Of a DNA stretch of 64,000 nucleotides, positions 28,001 to 36,069 are shown piece after piece (the first letter of the stretch is position 1; every line of letters begins with the position of its first letter). The notes under the pieces were generated by a model that was not told where the DNA came from, ran no database searches, and saw nothing but the letters and a program-made list of their open reading frames with translations. A program made the position numbers and the translations under genes. Source of the DNA: Pirellulaceae bacterium (GTDB taxonomy: Bacteria; Planctomycetota; Planctomycetia; Pirellulales; Pirellulaceae); assembly GCA_023382975.1 (NCBI GenBank), contig JAHDXO010000014.1, positions 1 to 64,000 on the forward strand. Direction: 5' to 3'.

Positions 28001-28096
28001 CGAGGCCAATACCAGACCGGCATGGCCCAGATCCAGTGTATGTACGCTCCCGAGTTCAACAGCCACTCGGAAAGCATCCCGCTGAAGGTCGAGTGA
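22079..28096 (+). CDS. Bacterial alpha-2-macroglobulin family protein with CTEQ thioester motif
   Basis: 2005 residues from MRYLSLLVVLIMTSASFAGP, a Sec signal without lipobox. A helical region (about 20-370) precedes macroglobulin domains, including the MG2-like MFFTDRSLYRPGQTIRYKGI. A low-complexity Gly/Met/Ala-rich stretch (about 1160-1232) lies just before RQNLNETAFFFPQLLADEEGRVKLEFTMPEALTEWKFMGFA, the conserved A2M domain. The thioester site is C1473-T-E-Q in MEFPHQCTEQTFNR, followed by an alpha-helical thioester domain and a C-terminal beta domain ending about 2005. Such proteins trap proteases covalently in the periplasm or at the cell surface. The usual partner PBP1C is absent here. 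The flexible stretch occupies the bait-region position. Confidence 0.92.
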   Translation: MRYLSLLVVLIMTSASFAGPRDDLWKQVDEAIKNGLPKTAIQRLEPIIAGAIQDKSYAEAIKAIGRKIAYEGNIQGNKPEEKIVRLQQEIAKAPAEMVPMMEAILAHWYWHYFQQNRWRFMQRTATDQAPSDDFTTWDLPRIFAEIDKQFGKALSAEDKLKATPVGDYDELLDKGNVPDTYRPTLFDFVAHEALRFYSSGEQAAAKPQDSFDLMADSPVFSDVADFCGWQVETTDETSPLVKAIRLFQNLLKFHQNDADATALVDADLNRLEFGFNKAFGEEKNDRYKAALKKFTDKWGDHEIAARALHNWASVLHDEGDFVEARRLAERGMNAFPETVGGRRCYNLIQQIEAKSSQISTERVWNDPLPKVSVAYRNLTKVYFRIVPADYEQRLKSAQYRPEHMDMPGRKQMLAQKPLREWSVDLPATEDYQQRTEEIQPPQDLKPGFYFLISSHEPEFGENNNMVMFADFWVSDLALVIRSRHGEANTDGFVLNAITGQPLAGAQVQTWYQEQRGQRALGPETKTDEHGRFTLKTDQRKSFLIYVKHDGQALASARDYHNYAFPQQERPSEQTMFFTDRSLYRPGQTIRYKGICIHVDQQRDNYTSIANRSLTVIFADPNGKEVARQQHRTNDYGSFDGSFTAPRDRLMGSMVIRVEGEPGGATQFDVEEYKRPKFQVTLDKPAVAAKLNSEVVLSGKATAYTGSPINDAGIRFRVVREVQYPIWWRWFYWWMPPQTNSQEITHGSATTGADGTFEIRFTARPDLSVSEKDEPVFQYTVYADVTDTTGETRSAQQVVRVGYTALQVAVTADDWQAVDKPVAVSLHTTSLDGEGQLAEGSLKIYRLVPPESVQRASLSERPQPFPRRGRAMGGMVVDQPPPDLSDTKSWPLGEVVAERGFTTDAGGRASYTFELPAGAYRAVVETQDRFGKAVTGKLPIQVFDPKAPQLAIKIPYAVEAAKWTIEPGEEFQALWGSGYEKARAFVEVEHRRKVVQGYWTDAERTQVQIAQPVTEAMRGGFTLRVTMVRENRAYVTSRRVDVPWTNKNLTIQWERFVSKLGPAEKQTWTAIISGPDAKRAVAEMVATLYDASLDAYLPHNWPTAFGVFRTDHSWVDVQFENSLKGFQHLHGNWPSSGKDGSLVYRSFPQEMITNLWGFAFFGGRGGGMGGMAPMAAMPGAPPTQMRRMAAMNADGMVAEAAAAPMMLADAAAEGGMDKQGGAPGGAAPPAPPQPDLSQVSARQNLNETAFFFPQLLADEEGRVKLEFTMPEALTEWKFMGFAHDKVLRAGYLQDKAVTAKDLMVEPNPPRFLREGDVLEFTVKVSNQSPTRQTGAVRLTLNDARTGDAVDSQLGNTTTDQPFDIPAGQSQSYSWRLTVPDGMGFLTYKAVGSTGRLSDGEEGYLPVLPRRILVTESLPLPIRGPETKKFEFAKLIESGQSDSLRHQSLTVQMVSNPSWYAVMALPYLMEFPHQCTEQTFNRLYANSLARHIAMSDPKIRRVFDQWKGTPALDSPLEKNQDLKAVMLEETPWLRQAQAESQARRNVGILFDDNRLNDETSRLLQKIAELQREDGAWPWFPGGPANDFITLYITTGFGRLRHLGVDISVEPAVKSLQRLDEWIDKQYREIGRLKRQDENNLSTTIALYLYGRSFFLEDQKIGDGQREAVDYFLGQARKFWLQLGNRQSQGHLAIALKRFGDAKTPGDIMRSIKERSVTDEEMGMFWRELEMSWWWFRAPIETQAVMIEAFDEVMNDAQAVEDCKVWLLKQKQTQDWKTTKATADAVYALLLRGTDLLASTELVQVTLGDTVIEPQNVEAGTGFYEQRFAAGEIKPQMGRVTVKKIDEGVAWGSLHWQYLEDMAKITPHEDNPLIVRKKLYVKEYTDRGPVLKAVEGPVKVGDELVVRVGIRVDRDMEYVHLRDHRGSGTEPVNVLSQYKYQDGLAYYESTRDTASHFFIDYLPKGTYVFEYSTRVVHRGQYQTGMAQIQCMYAPEFNSHSESIPLKVE

Positions 28097-28223
28097 CGCG
28101 AAAGTAAACTACTCAGCGCCGTTTCCAGGAGGCTCACAAACCGGAAACGGCACTGGGGATCGGCAATACAATCGATGTCGGATTTGCTTTGGTGGCACGC
28201 AACGGGGGCGGGTGGCACGCAAC

Positions 28224-28297
28224 GGGGTCGGGAGTCGTTTTCGGACTGTGATCAACCACGTGGAAGACGCCTGGTCCGAAAAAGGACTCCCGACCCC
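28224..28297. terminator. Long hairpin between convergent genes
   Basis: GGGGTCGGGAGTCGTTTTCG..(28224-28246) and its near-complement (28274-28297) form a 23-base stem with one extra base. It lies between the convergent macroglobulin and DUF4058 genes, so it may be a bidirectional terminator. The sequence also looks like a dispersed planctomycete palindrome. There is no T-tract. Confidence 0.55.
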
Positions 28298-28321
28298 TTG
28301 CGCGAGACGCGGGGCGAAGTT

Positions 28322-29080
28322 TCAATCCCGCACGATGCGCAGGACTTGGCAGGTTTCCTCGTAGCTCGCTTCCAAGTCGAGCGAGACCGACAGTTCGTCG
28401 GTCAGCCAGATCGGCAGCGTCGGCAGCTTGTGTCCGACCGCCAGCGGGTAGGCCCAGGCAGCTAGCCGAGACTGGCGATCGACCTTGTGGCTGCGGCACG
28501 TCACGGCGTAGGTCGGTGGGGGCGGATCGAACGATGGGTCCGAACAGCCGATCAAGTCCAGCAAGTCGCAGTAAAGATTGGATCGGCGAATGGTCACCAA
28601 GTCGACGATCGACACGCACACTTGCTGCTGCAGCAGTGTCGCGCATTTGGCGACGAAAATACGGCGATTCTCGGGCCGGTCCTTGTTGGCGGGGCTGACG
28701 AATTCGATGGCCGCCACCAATTGCCGATCTCGCGTCTGGTCGAAGACCAAGACCTCATACCGGTATTGGTCGTCCAGTTCGGCATCCAAGACCAGGGTAG
28801 GTCGGGGCGGAGCATAGGTGGCGGTGGCCACGCCTCCCGAGTCGCCTCCCCCTGCCTCGCTTTCCACGGCCGGTGTGCCATCAGGACGACCGTAATCCTC
28901 CTCGAAAGCGCAAACATCGATCTCGCAGTAGTCGCCCAAGTGAACGCGGGGCTCCGCCGTGAATTGTTCGGGCAAGACTTTCACCAATTGTTGGACCAAG
29001 ATCGCAGGCCACATTCCGTGAAATCCCTCCCACGAATGGCGATTCGATACGGGCGGTCGGAAGTGATCTCGCATTGGCAT
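28322..29080 (-). CDS. DUF4058 family protein
   Basis: 252 residues from MPMRDHFRPPVSNRHSWEGFHGMWPAILVQQLVKVLPEQF. The opening, the ALVE-like EVLVFDQTRDRQLVAAIEFVSPANKDRPENRRIFVAKCATLLQQQVCVSIVDLVTIRRSNLY and the ending YPLAVGHKLPTLPIWLTDELSVSLDLEASYEETCQVLRI are the DUF4058 signature. This family is common in planctomycetes and cyanobacteria. The E-F-x-S-P-x-N-K motif recalls a nuclease-like core, but the function is unknown. Cytosolic; no signal peptide. Confidence 0.88.
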   Translation of the reverse strand: MPMRDHFRPPVSNRHSWEGFHGMWPAILVQQLVKVLPEQFTAEPRVHLGDYCEIDVCAFEEDYGRPDGTPAVESEAGGGDSGGVATATYAPPRPTLVLDAELDDQYRYEVLVFDQTRDRQLVAAIEFVSPANKDRPENRRIFVAKCATLLQQQVCVSIVDLVTIRRSNLYCDLLDLIGCSDPSFDPPPPTYAVTCRSHKVDRQSRLAAWAYPLAVGHKLPTLPIWLTDELSVSLDLEASYEETCQVLRIVRD

Positions 29081-29279
29081 GGGGCGCTCCTTGTGCTTCC
29101 AGCGCGATTATAGGCTGGCGAGGGATTCAGTTGCTAGATCACCGACTGCCGCTGCGGCGAAACCGGTTGTTCCGGGCCGGGCACGAAGAGGGTAGAATTC
29201 CTAGGGTTTCAATCCAATTCGCACGACAGGCATCACCGACACTTGTTTGTCCGTCCTGCGATCACTAAGGTCGAATCTA

Positions 29280-30239
29280 ATGTCCCACGCTGCCATCCTT
29301 GTACTCGGGTCGAGCAACACGGATCTGGTCGTTCAAGCAGCGCGATTGCCCGCGCCGGGCGAGACGGTCGTCGGCGGGGTATTCTTCCGCGCGGCCGGCG
29401 GCAAGGGCGCGAACCAAGCCGTGGCCGCCGCTCGCGCCGGCGCAGGATCAGTTTCCCTGATCGCGGCGATCGGAGAAGACGATTTCGGTCGGGAAGCGCT
29501 GGCAAGCCTGCGAGCCGAGGGCGTGGATTGCGATCTGGTAAAAAGGGTCTCCGGCGAGCCCTCCGGCGTGGCGCTGATCATGGTCGATCGGAACGGGCAG
29601 AACTGCATCAGCGTCGCCTCGGGGGCCAATTTGCATCTGACCCCGGCAGACATCGAGGCGATCGACGATGCGCGAATCCGACAGGCCGCCGTGATGCTGG
29701 CGTGCCTGGAAGCGCCGTCGCCGACGGTGGTCCGCGGTCTGCAACGCGCCAAACAACTCGGGCTGATCACCATTCTGAATCCTGCGCCCGCCGATCCGGA
29801 AATCGCTTCTTCGGACGTTCTGCGGCATGTCGATATTATTACCCCGAACGAGTCCGAGGCCGCCTTGCTGACCGGCCAACGTGTTGAGGGCATTGCGGAT
29901 GCCCATGCCGCGGGCCAGCGACTGCGGGATTTGGGCTGTCGGCACGCCATCATTACGCTTGGGGCTCAGGGCTGCCTGTTGGTCAGCGACCAGGTGGTTC
30001 ATGTCGAAGCCCTAAGAGTCCAGCCAGTCGACACGACCGCTGCCGGCGATGCTTTCAACGGAGCCCTCGCGCTGGCGCTGGCCGAAGGCAAGGACTTGCC
30101 CACCGCAATTCGCTGGGCGAGCGTCGCCGCCGGTCTTTCCGTCACTCGCCGCGGTGCCCAGCCCTCGTTGCCTCGCCGGGCGGAAATCGACACCCAAGAC
30201 CATCCGCTCGCCATCCGACCGTTGACCGCCGTGCAATAA
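29280..30239 (+). CDS. rbsK: Ribokinase (PfkB family)
   Basis: 319 residues from MSHAAILVLGSSNTDLVVQAARLPAPGETVVGG. The PfkB pattern includes AAGGKGANQAVAAARAGA (substrate-binding), NPAPADPEI, ITPNESEAALLTG and the anion-hole/catalytic-base motif DTTAAGDAFNGAL. The residue between the Thr and GD is Ala-Ala rather than the commoner Gly-Ala. It phosphorylates ribose or a related sugar with ATP in the cytoplasm. It stands alone, without a ribose transporter nearby, and a related sugar substrate is possible. Confidence 0.92.
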   Translation: MSHAAILVLGSSNTDLVVQAARLPAPGETVVGGVFFRAAGGKGANQAVAAARAGAGSVSLIAAIGEDDFGREALASLRAEGVDCDLVKRVSGEPSGVALIMVDRNGQNCISVASGANLHLTPADIEAIDDARIRQAAVMLACLEAPSPTVVRGLQRAKQLGLITILNPAPADPEIASSDVLRHVDIITPNESEAALLTGQRVEGIADAHAAGQRLRDLGCRHAIITLGAQGCLLVSDQVVHVEALRVQPVDTTAAGDAFNGALALALAEGKDLPTAIRWASVAAGLSVTRRGAQPSLPRRAEIDTQDHPLAIRPLTAVQ

Positions 30240-30306
30240 TTAGAGGCAGCCTTCACGAAATGGCTAACCCGAAGCACTGACCGGAAACGGAGAATCGAGG
30301 TAGATC

Positions 30307-32037
30307 GTGCCAGAGAATTTCAACCCCTACCACCAATGGCTTGGCCTAGGTCAGCAAACATGGAATCCGGACCCTTACCAACTGCTCGGCCTGACGCCCG
30401 GCGAGACAGACGTCGCCAGGATCGCATCGGCCGCCGATCAAGCTCAGAATCGGCTCCGCAGTTGTTCGCCCGGGGGGCAGGCTGCGGAGTGGTCGCGATT
30501 GCAGGTTGAGATCGAAGCGGCAAGGCGATCGCTGCTGGCACTAGCGTCGGCAAAGGGCAATACGGCACCGGCTGCCGCCGGGGCGTACCGGCCTGCGCCG
30601 CGGGCCAAAGCGCCCGTGTCCAATCCAGCGCCGCAGGCCTATCCCACAGCAACGCCGGCGCCGGGCGCCGTGCCGATGGCAGCGCCGGTCTACCCGCAGG
30701 CCAGTCCGGCGATTCCGCGGGCCGTTCCGGTTCAACCCGCGGCGCCGGTGGCGCCGCTTGCCTATCCCGTCGCGGGGGGGACCGCGGTTCCAGTCGCGGG
30801 CTATGCCCAACAACCACCGACGCCTGCCGGACTGCCCGTGGCGACGCCGATGGGCGCATCGTCCGCGGCGGCCCCAGTTGCCGCCCGCCGGACGAAGACA
30901 GCGGTCAAAGCGCGTCGGACCCGAAAATCCAGCAATCTGATTGTCTTGGCAAGCACCGCTGGCGGCCTGATGTTGGTGGCAGCCATTGTGTTGCTAGTCG
31001 TGGTCATGTTGCAGAATCGCGAGGACAACCGTTACCGTCCCAACCGCGTCGCAGCCGTCAACCCGCCGCCGGTGCCGGCCCCGTCGCGGTTCACTCCCAC
31101 GCCGGACGACGCCCCGACGCGCCGTCCGCGCTCTCGGCCGCAGACGCCCGTAGTTCAACCAGGCCCGTCCGAGATCGCGACGAATCCTCCGCTGGATTCC
31201 GGCGAGCCAAACGCGGCGGATCCGGTCGAACCTCCGCAAGCGACCGAGGTTCCGCCGATGTTCGGGCAGGACGTCGTTGGCAATCTGCCGCCAAGTCCCG
31301 TTTCCGATCCGCCCCTGACCACGCCCGCCGTTTCCGAACCGTCCGTCACGCCGCCGTCGTCGCCCCTGGGTCCGATGTCGTCGTCCGGTTTGCCGATGGT
31401 GACCCCTATTACGACTCCGGCCGATCCGGACATGTCACCCGTGCCGTCGCCAGTTCCGACCAAACCGGAGGCCGATGGTGCCGCCCCCACTCCGGAGCAA
31501 ATTCAAGAGTTGTCGCGAGTCCTGACGGCTGCTCGGACGGCGTTGGAGGATGGTCAATTTGAGGAAGCATTGAATCGACTGGCCGGGGCCGAGCAACTGC
31601 CCATGCGTCCCGACCATCTGGAACGGTATCAACGTTTGCAATTGTTGGCTCAGTACGCTCGCAATTTCCGCACCGAGTTGTCCAAGGCGATGGCCTCGCT
31701 GAGCGGCACGGACGAAATCCCCGTGGGCACCAGCACCGTGGTCGGCGTGGTCGAGAGCAGCGCGGACCGGATCACCGTCCGGGTGGCCGGAGCGAACCGC
31801 ACCTACGGAATCGACGAATTGCCGGTCGGGCTGGCGACCGCGATCGTCGACTTGCGATTGGCAAAAACCGATCCCGTTTCCCTGGTGGTCAAGGCGGCCT
31901 ATCTGGCCTCGCGGAAGGACGCCCGCGACGATCAACGGGCCAAGGCCCGGGAATGGTTCCTCGAAGCCAAGCAGAAGGGCACCGACATCGGCGACCTGGA
32001 AAAGGTTCTGGACGATTCGTACCAGTTGACTCCCTAA
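30307..32037 (+). CDS. Proline-rich single-span membrane protein with DnaJ-like N-terminus
   Basis: 576 residues. The N-terminus MPENFNPYHQWLGLGQQTWNPDPYQLLGLTPGETDVARIASAADQAQNRLR is the 'YHQWLG...YQLLGL' opening found in many planctomycete proteins, related to J-domain-like helices. A long Pro/Ala-rich region (about 75-205) leads to one membrane helix (about 210-233, NLIVLASTAGGLMLVAAIVLLVVVML). A second Pro-rich linker and a C-terminal helical domain (about 395-576) follow. The cytoplasmic N-terminus and periplasmic C-terminus are inferred. Function unknown. It is in the same direction as ribokinase, with a 67-base gap. Confidence 0.75.
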   Translation: MPENFNPYHQWLGLGQQTWNPDPYQLLGLTPGETDVARIASAADQAQNRLRSCSPGGQAAEWSRLQVEIEAARRSLLALASAKGNTAPAAAGAYRPAPRAKAPVSNPAPQAYPTATPAPGAVPMAAPVYPQASPAIPRAVPVQPAAPVAPLAYPVAGGTAVPVAGYAQQPPTPAGLPVATPMGASSAAAPVAARRTKTAVKARRTRKSSNLIVLASTAGGLMLVAAIVLLVVVMLQNREDNRYRPNRVAAVNPPPVPAPSRFTPTPDDAPTRRPRSRPQTPVVQPGPSEIATNPPLDSGEPNAADPVEPPQATEVPPMFGQDVVGNLPPSPVSDPPLTTPAVSEPSVTPPSSPLGPMSSSGLPMVTPITTPADPDMSPVPSPVPTKPEADGAAPTPEQIQELSRVLTAARTALEDGQFEEALNRLAGAEQLPMRPDHLERYQRLQLLAQYARNFRTELSKAMASLSGTDEIPVGTSTVVGVVESSADRITVRVAGANRTYGIDELPVGLATAIVDLRLAKTDPVSLVVKAAYLASRKDARDDQRAKAREWFLEAKQKGTDIGDLEKVLDDSYQLTP

Positions 32038-32252
32038 GGCGGAAGTCATTCTGTTCTCGCTGCAATGCGAACACAAACGATCGGAGACAGGTTCTCTCGT
32101 GTCGCGCCGTCGAGTCTCCCCGTAACTCGTTGTCCCTGTCTCGCAGCAGTCCCAAGCCGCTTGGAGTCCGGCGACTGCTGGCACCGCTGGTCCGGACGGT
32201 GTATTCTGGTGACCAATTCGCCAACACCGCCAACGACGAAGGAGACTAGACC

Positions 32253-33671
32253 ATGCGGCCGGAAACCATCATGCTGTGGTTGACTCTGCTGTTCGCCAAC
32301 TTCGCTTCCTCAACGGCCACCGAGTCGATTCTGGTGCCCGTGATCGACGGCCCGTGGTGGCAGGTGGCCGGAGATCCGGATCTGGGGCCGTACACACGGG
32401 AGAAACAGCAACCGGTCGACTTCGGCGTCTGGCAAGCCGCCGACGGGACTTGGCAACTGTGGTCCTGCATCCGCGGCACGGGCTGTGGCGGAAACACGCG
32501 GCTGTTCTACCGCTGGGAGGGGCAGAATCTGACGGACGAGCACTGGAAGCCGATGGGCATTGCGATGGAAGCACAAGCCGAACTGGGCGAGACCCCCGGC
32601 GGTTTGCAGGCGCCTCACGTGGTGCGGCACGAGGGCGTGTACCACATGGCCTACGGCGACTGGGTGAATATCTGTTTCGCCATCAGCAAGGACGGCAAGG
32701 AGTTCGAACGGGTGATCCAGCCGGATGGCAAGACGGGCGTCTTCAGCGAAGGCCCGGGGTGCCACTCGCGGGACGCGATGCTGATCCAGATCGACGGCCT
32801 CTGGCACTGTTACTACACGGCGTATCTGCAAGACATCGGCTACGGGTTCTGCCGCACTTCGCGCGATTTGAAGACGTGGGGTCATTCGAGCGTCGTCTCG
32901 TACGGCGGCCGGGTTGGACCGGGAAAATTCAACAACGAATGTCCCCATGTCGTCGAAGCGGAGCCCGGGGTGTTCTACTATTTTCGCACCCAGTTCTACG
33001 GCAAGCAGGCACGGAACTGGGTGTACCGTTCGACCAATCCGTTAAATTTCGGGATCGACGAGGACAGCAAACTGGTCCGCAACTGGCGTCTCGCCGCGCC
33101 GGAGATCGTCGTTCACCAAGGGCAGTACTACATCGCCGCCCTGCGGGACGATCTGAAAGGCATCCAGATCGCGAAGCTGAAATGGGTTCGCACGCCTCAA
33201 CTGGGCGAATCGGTTTTCGATTTCGACTCCGACGAAGCCCGCGCCGCGTGGACGCTCAAGAGCGGCGATCTGGCATCGGTCTTCACGAATGCAAATCGCA
33301 GCGATTTCAACCCCGCGACGGAGTATTTCATCGGCACGGCCGAGTTGGGCGATGGCCAGTTCGACGACGCGCGTACCGGTGTGATCGAATCCCCGGTGTT
33401 CGCACTGCAGCCGAAACGTTACCTTCTGTCCGTCTCCGGTGGCAAGGACGTCGAGAAAGTGTACGTCGCCTTGATTCACGCCGAGACCGGCAAGGAGATC
33501 GCTCGAGTGACCGGGGAAAACCGGAACGCGTTCCAGAAGTATCCGGTCGATGTGCCCGCAACGGCATCCGGAAAGGCGTATGTGCGGATCGTCGACCAGG
33601 CGACCGCTCCCTGGGGCCACATCAATTTCGGCGGCATGTACGAAGACTCCCTTAGCCAATATATCGAATGA
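32253..33671 (+). CDS. Secreted glycoside hydrolase-like protein, GH43/GH32-type propeller
   Basis: 472 residues with a signal peptide (MRPETIMLWLTLLFANFASSTATE). The body reads as a five-bladed propeller: QAPHVVRHEGVYHMAYGDW, CHSRDAMLIQIDGLWHCYYTAY, NECPHVVEAEPGVFYYFRTQ, LAAPEIVVHQGQYYIAAL. These match the repeated 'AP.v....g.yyl.y' of GH43, GH32 and related families. A C-terminal beta domain (about 320-472) follows. Catalytic carboxylates cannot be assigned with confidence. It probably acts on polysaccharide outside the cytoplasm. It precedes trpC by 10 bases, which looks incidental. Confidence 0.72.
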   Translation: MRPETIMLWLTLLFANFASSTATESILVPVIDGPWWQVAGDPDLGPYTREKQQPVDFGVWQAADGTWQLWSCIRGTGCGGNTRLFYRWEGQNLTDEHWKPMGIAMEAQAELGETPGGLQAPHVVRHEGVYHMAYGDWVNICFAISKDGKEFERVIQPDGKTGVFSEGPGCHSRDAMLIQIDGLWHCYYTAYLQDIGYGFCRTSRDLKTWGHSSVVSYGGRVGPGKFNNECPHVVEAEPGVFYYFRTQFYGKQARNWVYRSTNPLNFGIDEDSKLVRNWRLAAPEIVVHQGQYYIAALRDDLKGIQIAKLKWVRTPQLGESVFDFDSDEARAAWTLKSGDLASVFTNANRSDFNPATEYFIGTAELGDGQFDDARTGVIESPVFALQPKRYLLSVSGGKDVEKVYVALIHAETGKEIARVTGENRNAFQKYPVDVPATASGKAYVRIVDQATAPWGHINFGGMYEDSLSQYIE

Positions 33672-33681
33672 CCGCAGTCCG

Positions 33682-34476
33682 ATGACCAATGTCCTAGACA
33701 AGATCGTTGACGCGAAGTGGACCGAGATCGCGCAGGCCAGGCAATTGCGGCCGGCCGAAGAATTGCGGGCGGCGTTGGCCGATGCGCCGCCCGTTCGCGA
33801 TTTCTTGGCGGCCCTGTCCGGCGGAGGACCGATCAAACTGATCGCCGAGGTGAAAAAAGCCAGCCCTTCCAAAGGCGTGATCCGCGAAGACTTCGAACCC
33901 GTCGAAATCGCTCGAACCTACCAGCGGCACGGAGCCGCCTGCATCAGCGTCCTGACCGACTTCCCCTTTTTCCAGGGACGTTTAGAGTATCTGGCCGAAA
34001 TCCGGCGGCACGTCGATCTGCCGCTGTTGCGGAAGGACTTCATTCTGGACGAGTACCAGTTGCTGGAAGCCCGCGCGGCTGGGGCCGACGCGGTGCTGCT
34101 GATCGCGGAATGCTTGGGGGACGACCAGTTGAAGCGGCTTCACGAGGAATCGCTGCAACTGAATCTGACACCGCTGGTCGAGTTCTACGATCCCGCGAAT
34201 CTGGCCAAAGTATTGGCCGCCGGCGCCCGTCTGATCGGCGTGAACAACCGCGATCTGAAATCGTTTCGCACCGATCTGCAACACACAGTGCGCATGCGGC
34301 AGCAGATCCCCGCCGAGTGCTTGCTGGTCGGCGAAAGCGGAATTCACAGCCGCGAGGACGCGGTCCGGTTGCAATCCGCGGGCGTCAACGCGATGCTGGT
34401 GGGCGAACACCTGATGGCCAGCCCGGACATCGGCGCCGCGGTCGATCGGCTGTTGGGCAAATCGGTGATCCCGTAG
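33682..34476 (+). CDS. trpC: Indole-3-glycerol-phosphate synthase
   Basis: 264 residues from MTNVLDKIVDAKWTEIAQAR. TrpC motifs are clear: IKLIAEVKKASPSKGVIREDF, ACISVLTDFPFFQG, LPLLRKDFILDEYQL, LIGVNNRDLKSF, and LLVGESGIHSREDA with the phosphate-binding end AMLVGEHLM. It closes the indole ring in tryptophan synthesis in the cytoplasm. No other trp gene is nearby, so the pathway is dispersed, as is common in planctomycetes. Confidence 0.96.
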   Translation: MTNVLDKIVDAKWTEIAQARQLRPAEELRAALADAPPVRDFLAALSGGGPIKLIAEVKKASPSKGVIREDFEPVEIARTYQRHGAACISVLTDFPFFQGRLEYLAEIRRHVDLPLLRKDFILDEYQLLEARAAGADAVLLIAECLGDDQLKRLHEESLQLNLTPLVEFYDPANLAKVLAAGARLIGVNNRDLKSFRTDLQHTVRMRQQIPAECLLVGESGIHSREDAVRLQSAGVNAMLVGEHLMASPDIGAAVDRLLGKSVIP

Positions 34477-34505
34477 AATCGGCAGAGCGTGTTCTTCATC
34501 CGTAG

Positions 34506-34525
34506 CCGAATTCGTGAGAATTCGG
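34506..34525. repeat. Perfect short palindrome after trpC
   Basis: CCGAATTC-GTGA-GAATTCGG, eight-base arms with a four-base loop, 30 bases after the trpC stop. It is either a terminator hairpin without a T-tract or one of the dispersed planctomycete palindromes. Confidence 0.6.
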
Positions 34526-34575
34526 TGGTTGGCTTTCGTCCTTTTCACCCCGCAGAGAATCTGGAGGGTACTGCA

Positions 34576-36069
34576 ATGTTGGCTCGACTCGCGGGAATCG
34601 GCTTGGTCTTCCTGACCGCGTCCGCCGCGGCACATTCCTTCGCCCGCGCCGCAGACCGGTTGCCCAACTTCGTCATCGTGTACATCGATGACATGGGGTA
34701 CGCGGACATCGGTCCCTTCGGTGCCGAAGGTTACGAGACGCCCCATCTGGACCGCATGGCGCGGGAAGGCCGCGTCTTTACCGATTTCTACGTGACCCAG
34801 GCCGTGTGCTCGGCGTCGCGAGCCGGATTGATGACCGGTTGCTACAACGTGCGGGTCGGCATCCTGGGCGCGCTGGCTCACCGCTCGAACGTCGGGATCA
34901 ACGCGGCCGAGATGACATTGGCCGAGGTGGTCAAGCAGAAGGACTACGCCACCGCGGTTTACGGCAAGTGGCACCTGGGCCATCACCCCAAGTTCCTGCC
35001 GACCGAGCACGGGTTCGACGATTTCTTCGGCATCCCGTACTCGAACGACATGTGGCCCTACCATCCCACGGCCAAGAACGGATTTCCCTGTCTGCCGCTG
35101 TTCGACGGCACGCGCATCGTCAACGCGGATGTGACCGGCAAGGACCAAGAGCAGTTCACGACTCAGTTCACCGAGCGCGCCGTCCAATTCATCGAGAAGA
35201 ACAAAGAGCGGCCCTTTCTGCTCTACCTGCCGCACCCGATGGTGCATGTGCCGCTTTACGTTTCGGACAAGTTCCGCGGCAAGAGCGAGCGCGGCTTGTT
35301 CGGCGACGTCGTCATGGAGCTCGATTGGTCCGTCGGCCAGATTCTTCAGACGTTGCAGAAGCATAACCTGGACGAGAACACGATGATCGTCTTCGCCACG
35401 GACAATGGCCCGTGGCTCAGCTACGGCGATCATGCCGGATCGGCCCGGCCACTGCGCGAGGGTAAAGGCACGATGTTCGATGGCGGTTGCCGCGTGCCGA
35501 CGTTGATGCGGTGGCCCGGCAAGATTCCGGCGGGCACCGTCTGTCGCGATCCGGCGATGACCATCGATCTGCTGCCGACGATCGCCCACCTGGTCGGGGC
35601 GCAACTGCCAGACCACACGATCGACGGCAAGAACATCTGGCCGCTGATCGCCGGACAGCCCGACGCGAAGAGTCCTCACGAGGCGTACTACTTATACTAC
35701 GGCGCCCAATTGCAGGCCGTCCGCATGGGGCGGTGGAAGCTGCACTTTCCCCACGACTACCGCACGCTGGCCGGGCGCGAGGGCGGGACCGGCGGCATTC
35801 CGGTGAACTACCAGCAGGCCCAGATCGGCCTGTCGCTGTTCGATCTGGAAAACGACGTCAGCGAAACCACGGACGTCGCGGCGGAGCATCCCGAGATTGT
35901 GGCCAAGCTGCAGGAGCTGGGTGACCGGATGCGGGACGAACTGGGCGATTCGGCAACGAAGCAGAAGGGACGCGGCGTCCGTCCGCCCGGCACGCTGGGG
36001 CCCGACGATTTGCGTTTCGACTGGGTGCCGGGCAAGCCGTTGGACGTGGAAGCGAGGATCGCGAAATGA
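34576..36069 (+). CDS. Secreted sulfatase (motif CSASR)
   Basis: 497 residues from [25 protein letters not shown], a signal peptide, with CTGGAGGGTA before the ATG. The metal-binding segment is [29 protein letters not shown]. The modifiable site C78-S-A-S-R82 has Ala in place of the usual Pro. [12 protein letters not shown] and [10 protein letters not shown] follow. It cleaves sulfate esters outside the cytoplasm. The stop overlaps the start of the GntP-type permease (ATGA), so the two are translationally coupled. Substrate unknown; coupling to a sugar-acid permease hints at a sulfated sugar acid. Confidence 0.93.
   Translation: MLARLAGIGLVFLTASAAAHSFARAADRLPNFVIVYIDDMGYADIGPFGAEGYETPHLDRMAREGRVFTDFYVTQAVCSASRAGLMTGCYNVRVGILGALAHRSNVGINAAEMTLAEVVKQKDYATAVYGKWHLGHHPKFLPTEHGFDDFFGIPYSNDMWPYHPTAKNGFPCLPLFDGTRIVNADVTGKDQEQFTTQFTERAVQFIEKNKERPFLLYLPHPMVHVPLYVSDKFRGKSERGLFGDVVMELDWSVGQILQTLQKHNLDENTMIVFATDNGPWLSYGDHAGSARPLREGKGTMFDGGCRVPTLMRWPGKIPAGTVCRDPAMTIDLLPTIAHLVGAQLPDHTIDGKNIWPLIAGQPDAKSPHEAYYLYYGAQLQAVRMGRWKLHFPHDYRTLAGREGGTGGIPVNYQQAQIGLSLFDLENDVSETTDVAAEHPEIVAKLQELGDRMRDELGDSATKQKGRGVRPPGTLGPDDLRFDWVPGKPLDVEARIAK

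Noticed and set aside
28190..28230. GGTGGCACGCAACGGGG repeats as sigma-54 sites
   Set aside because: There is no GC at the required spacing; it is a short tandem duplication beside the terminator-like hairpin.
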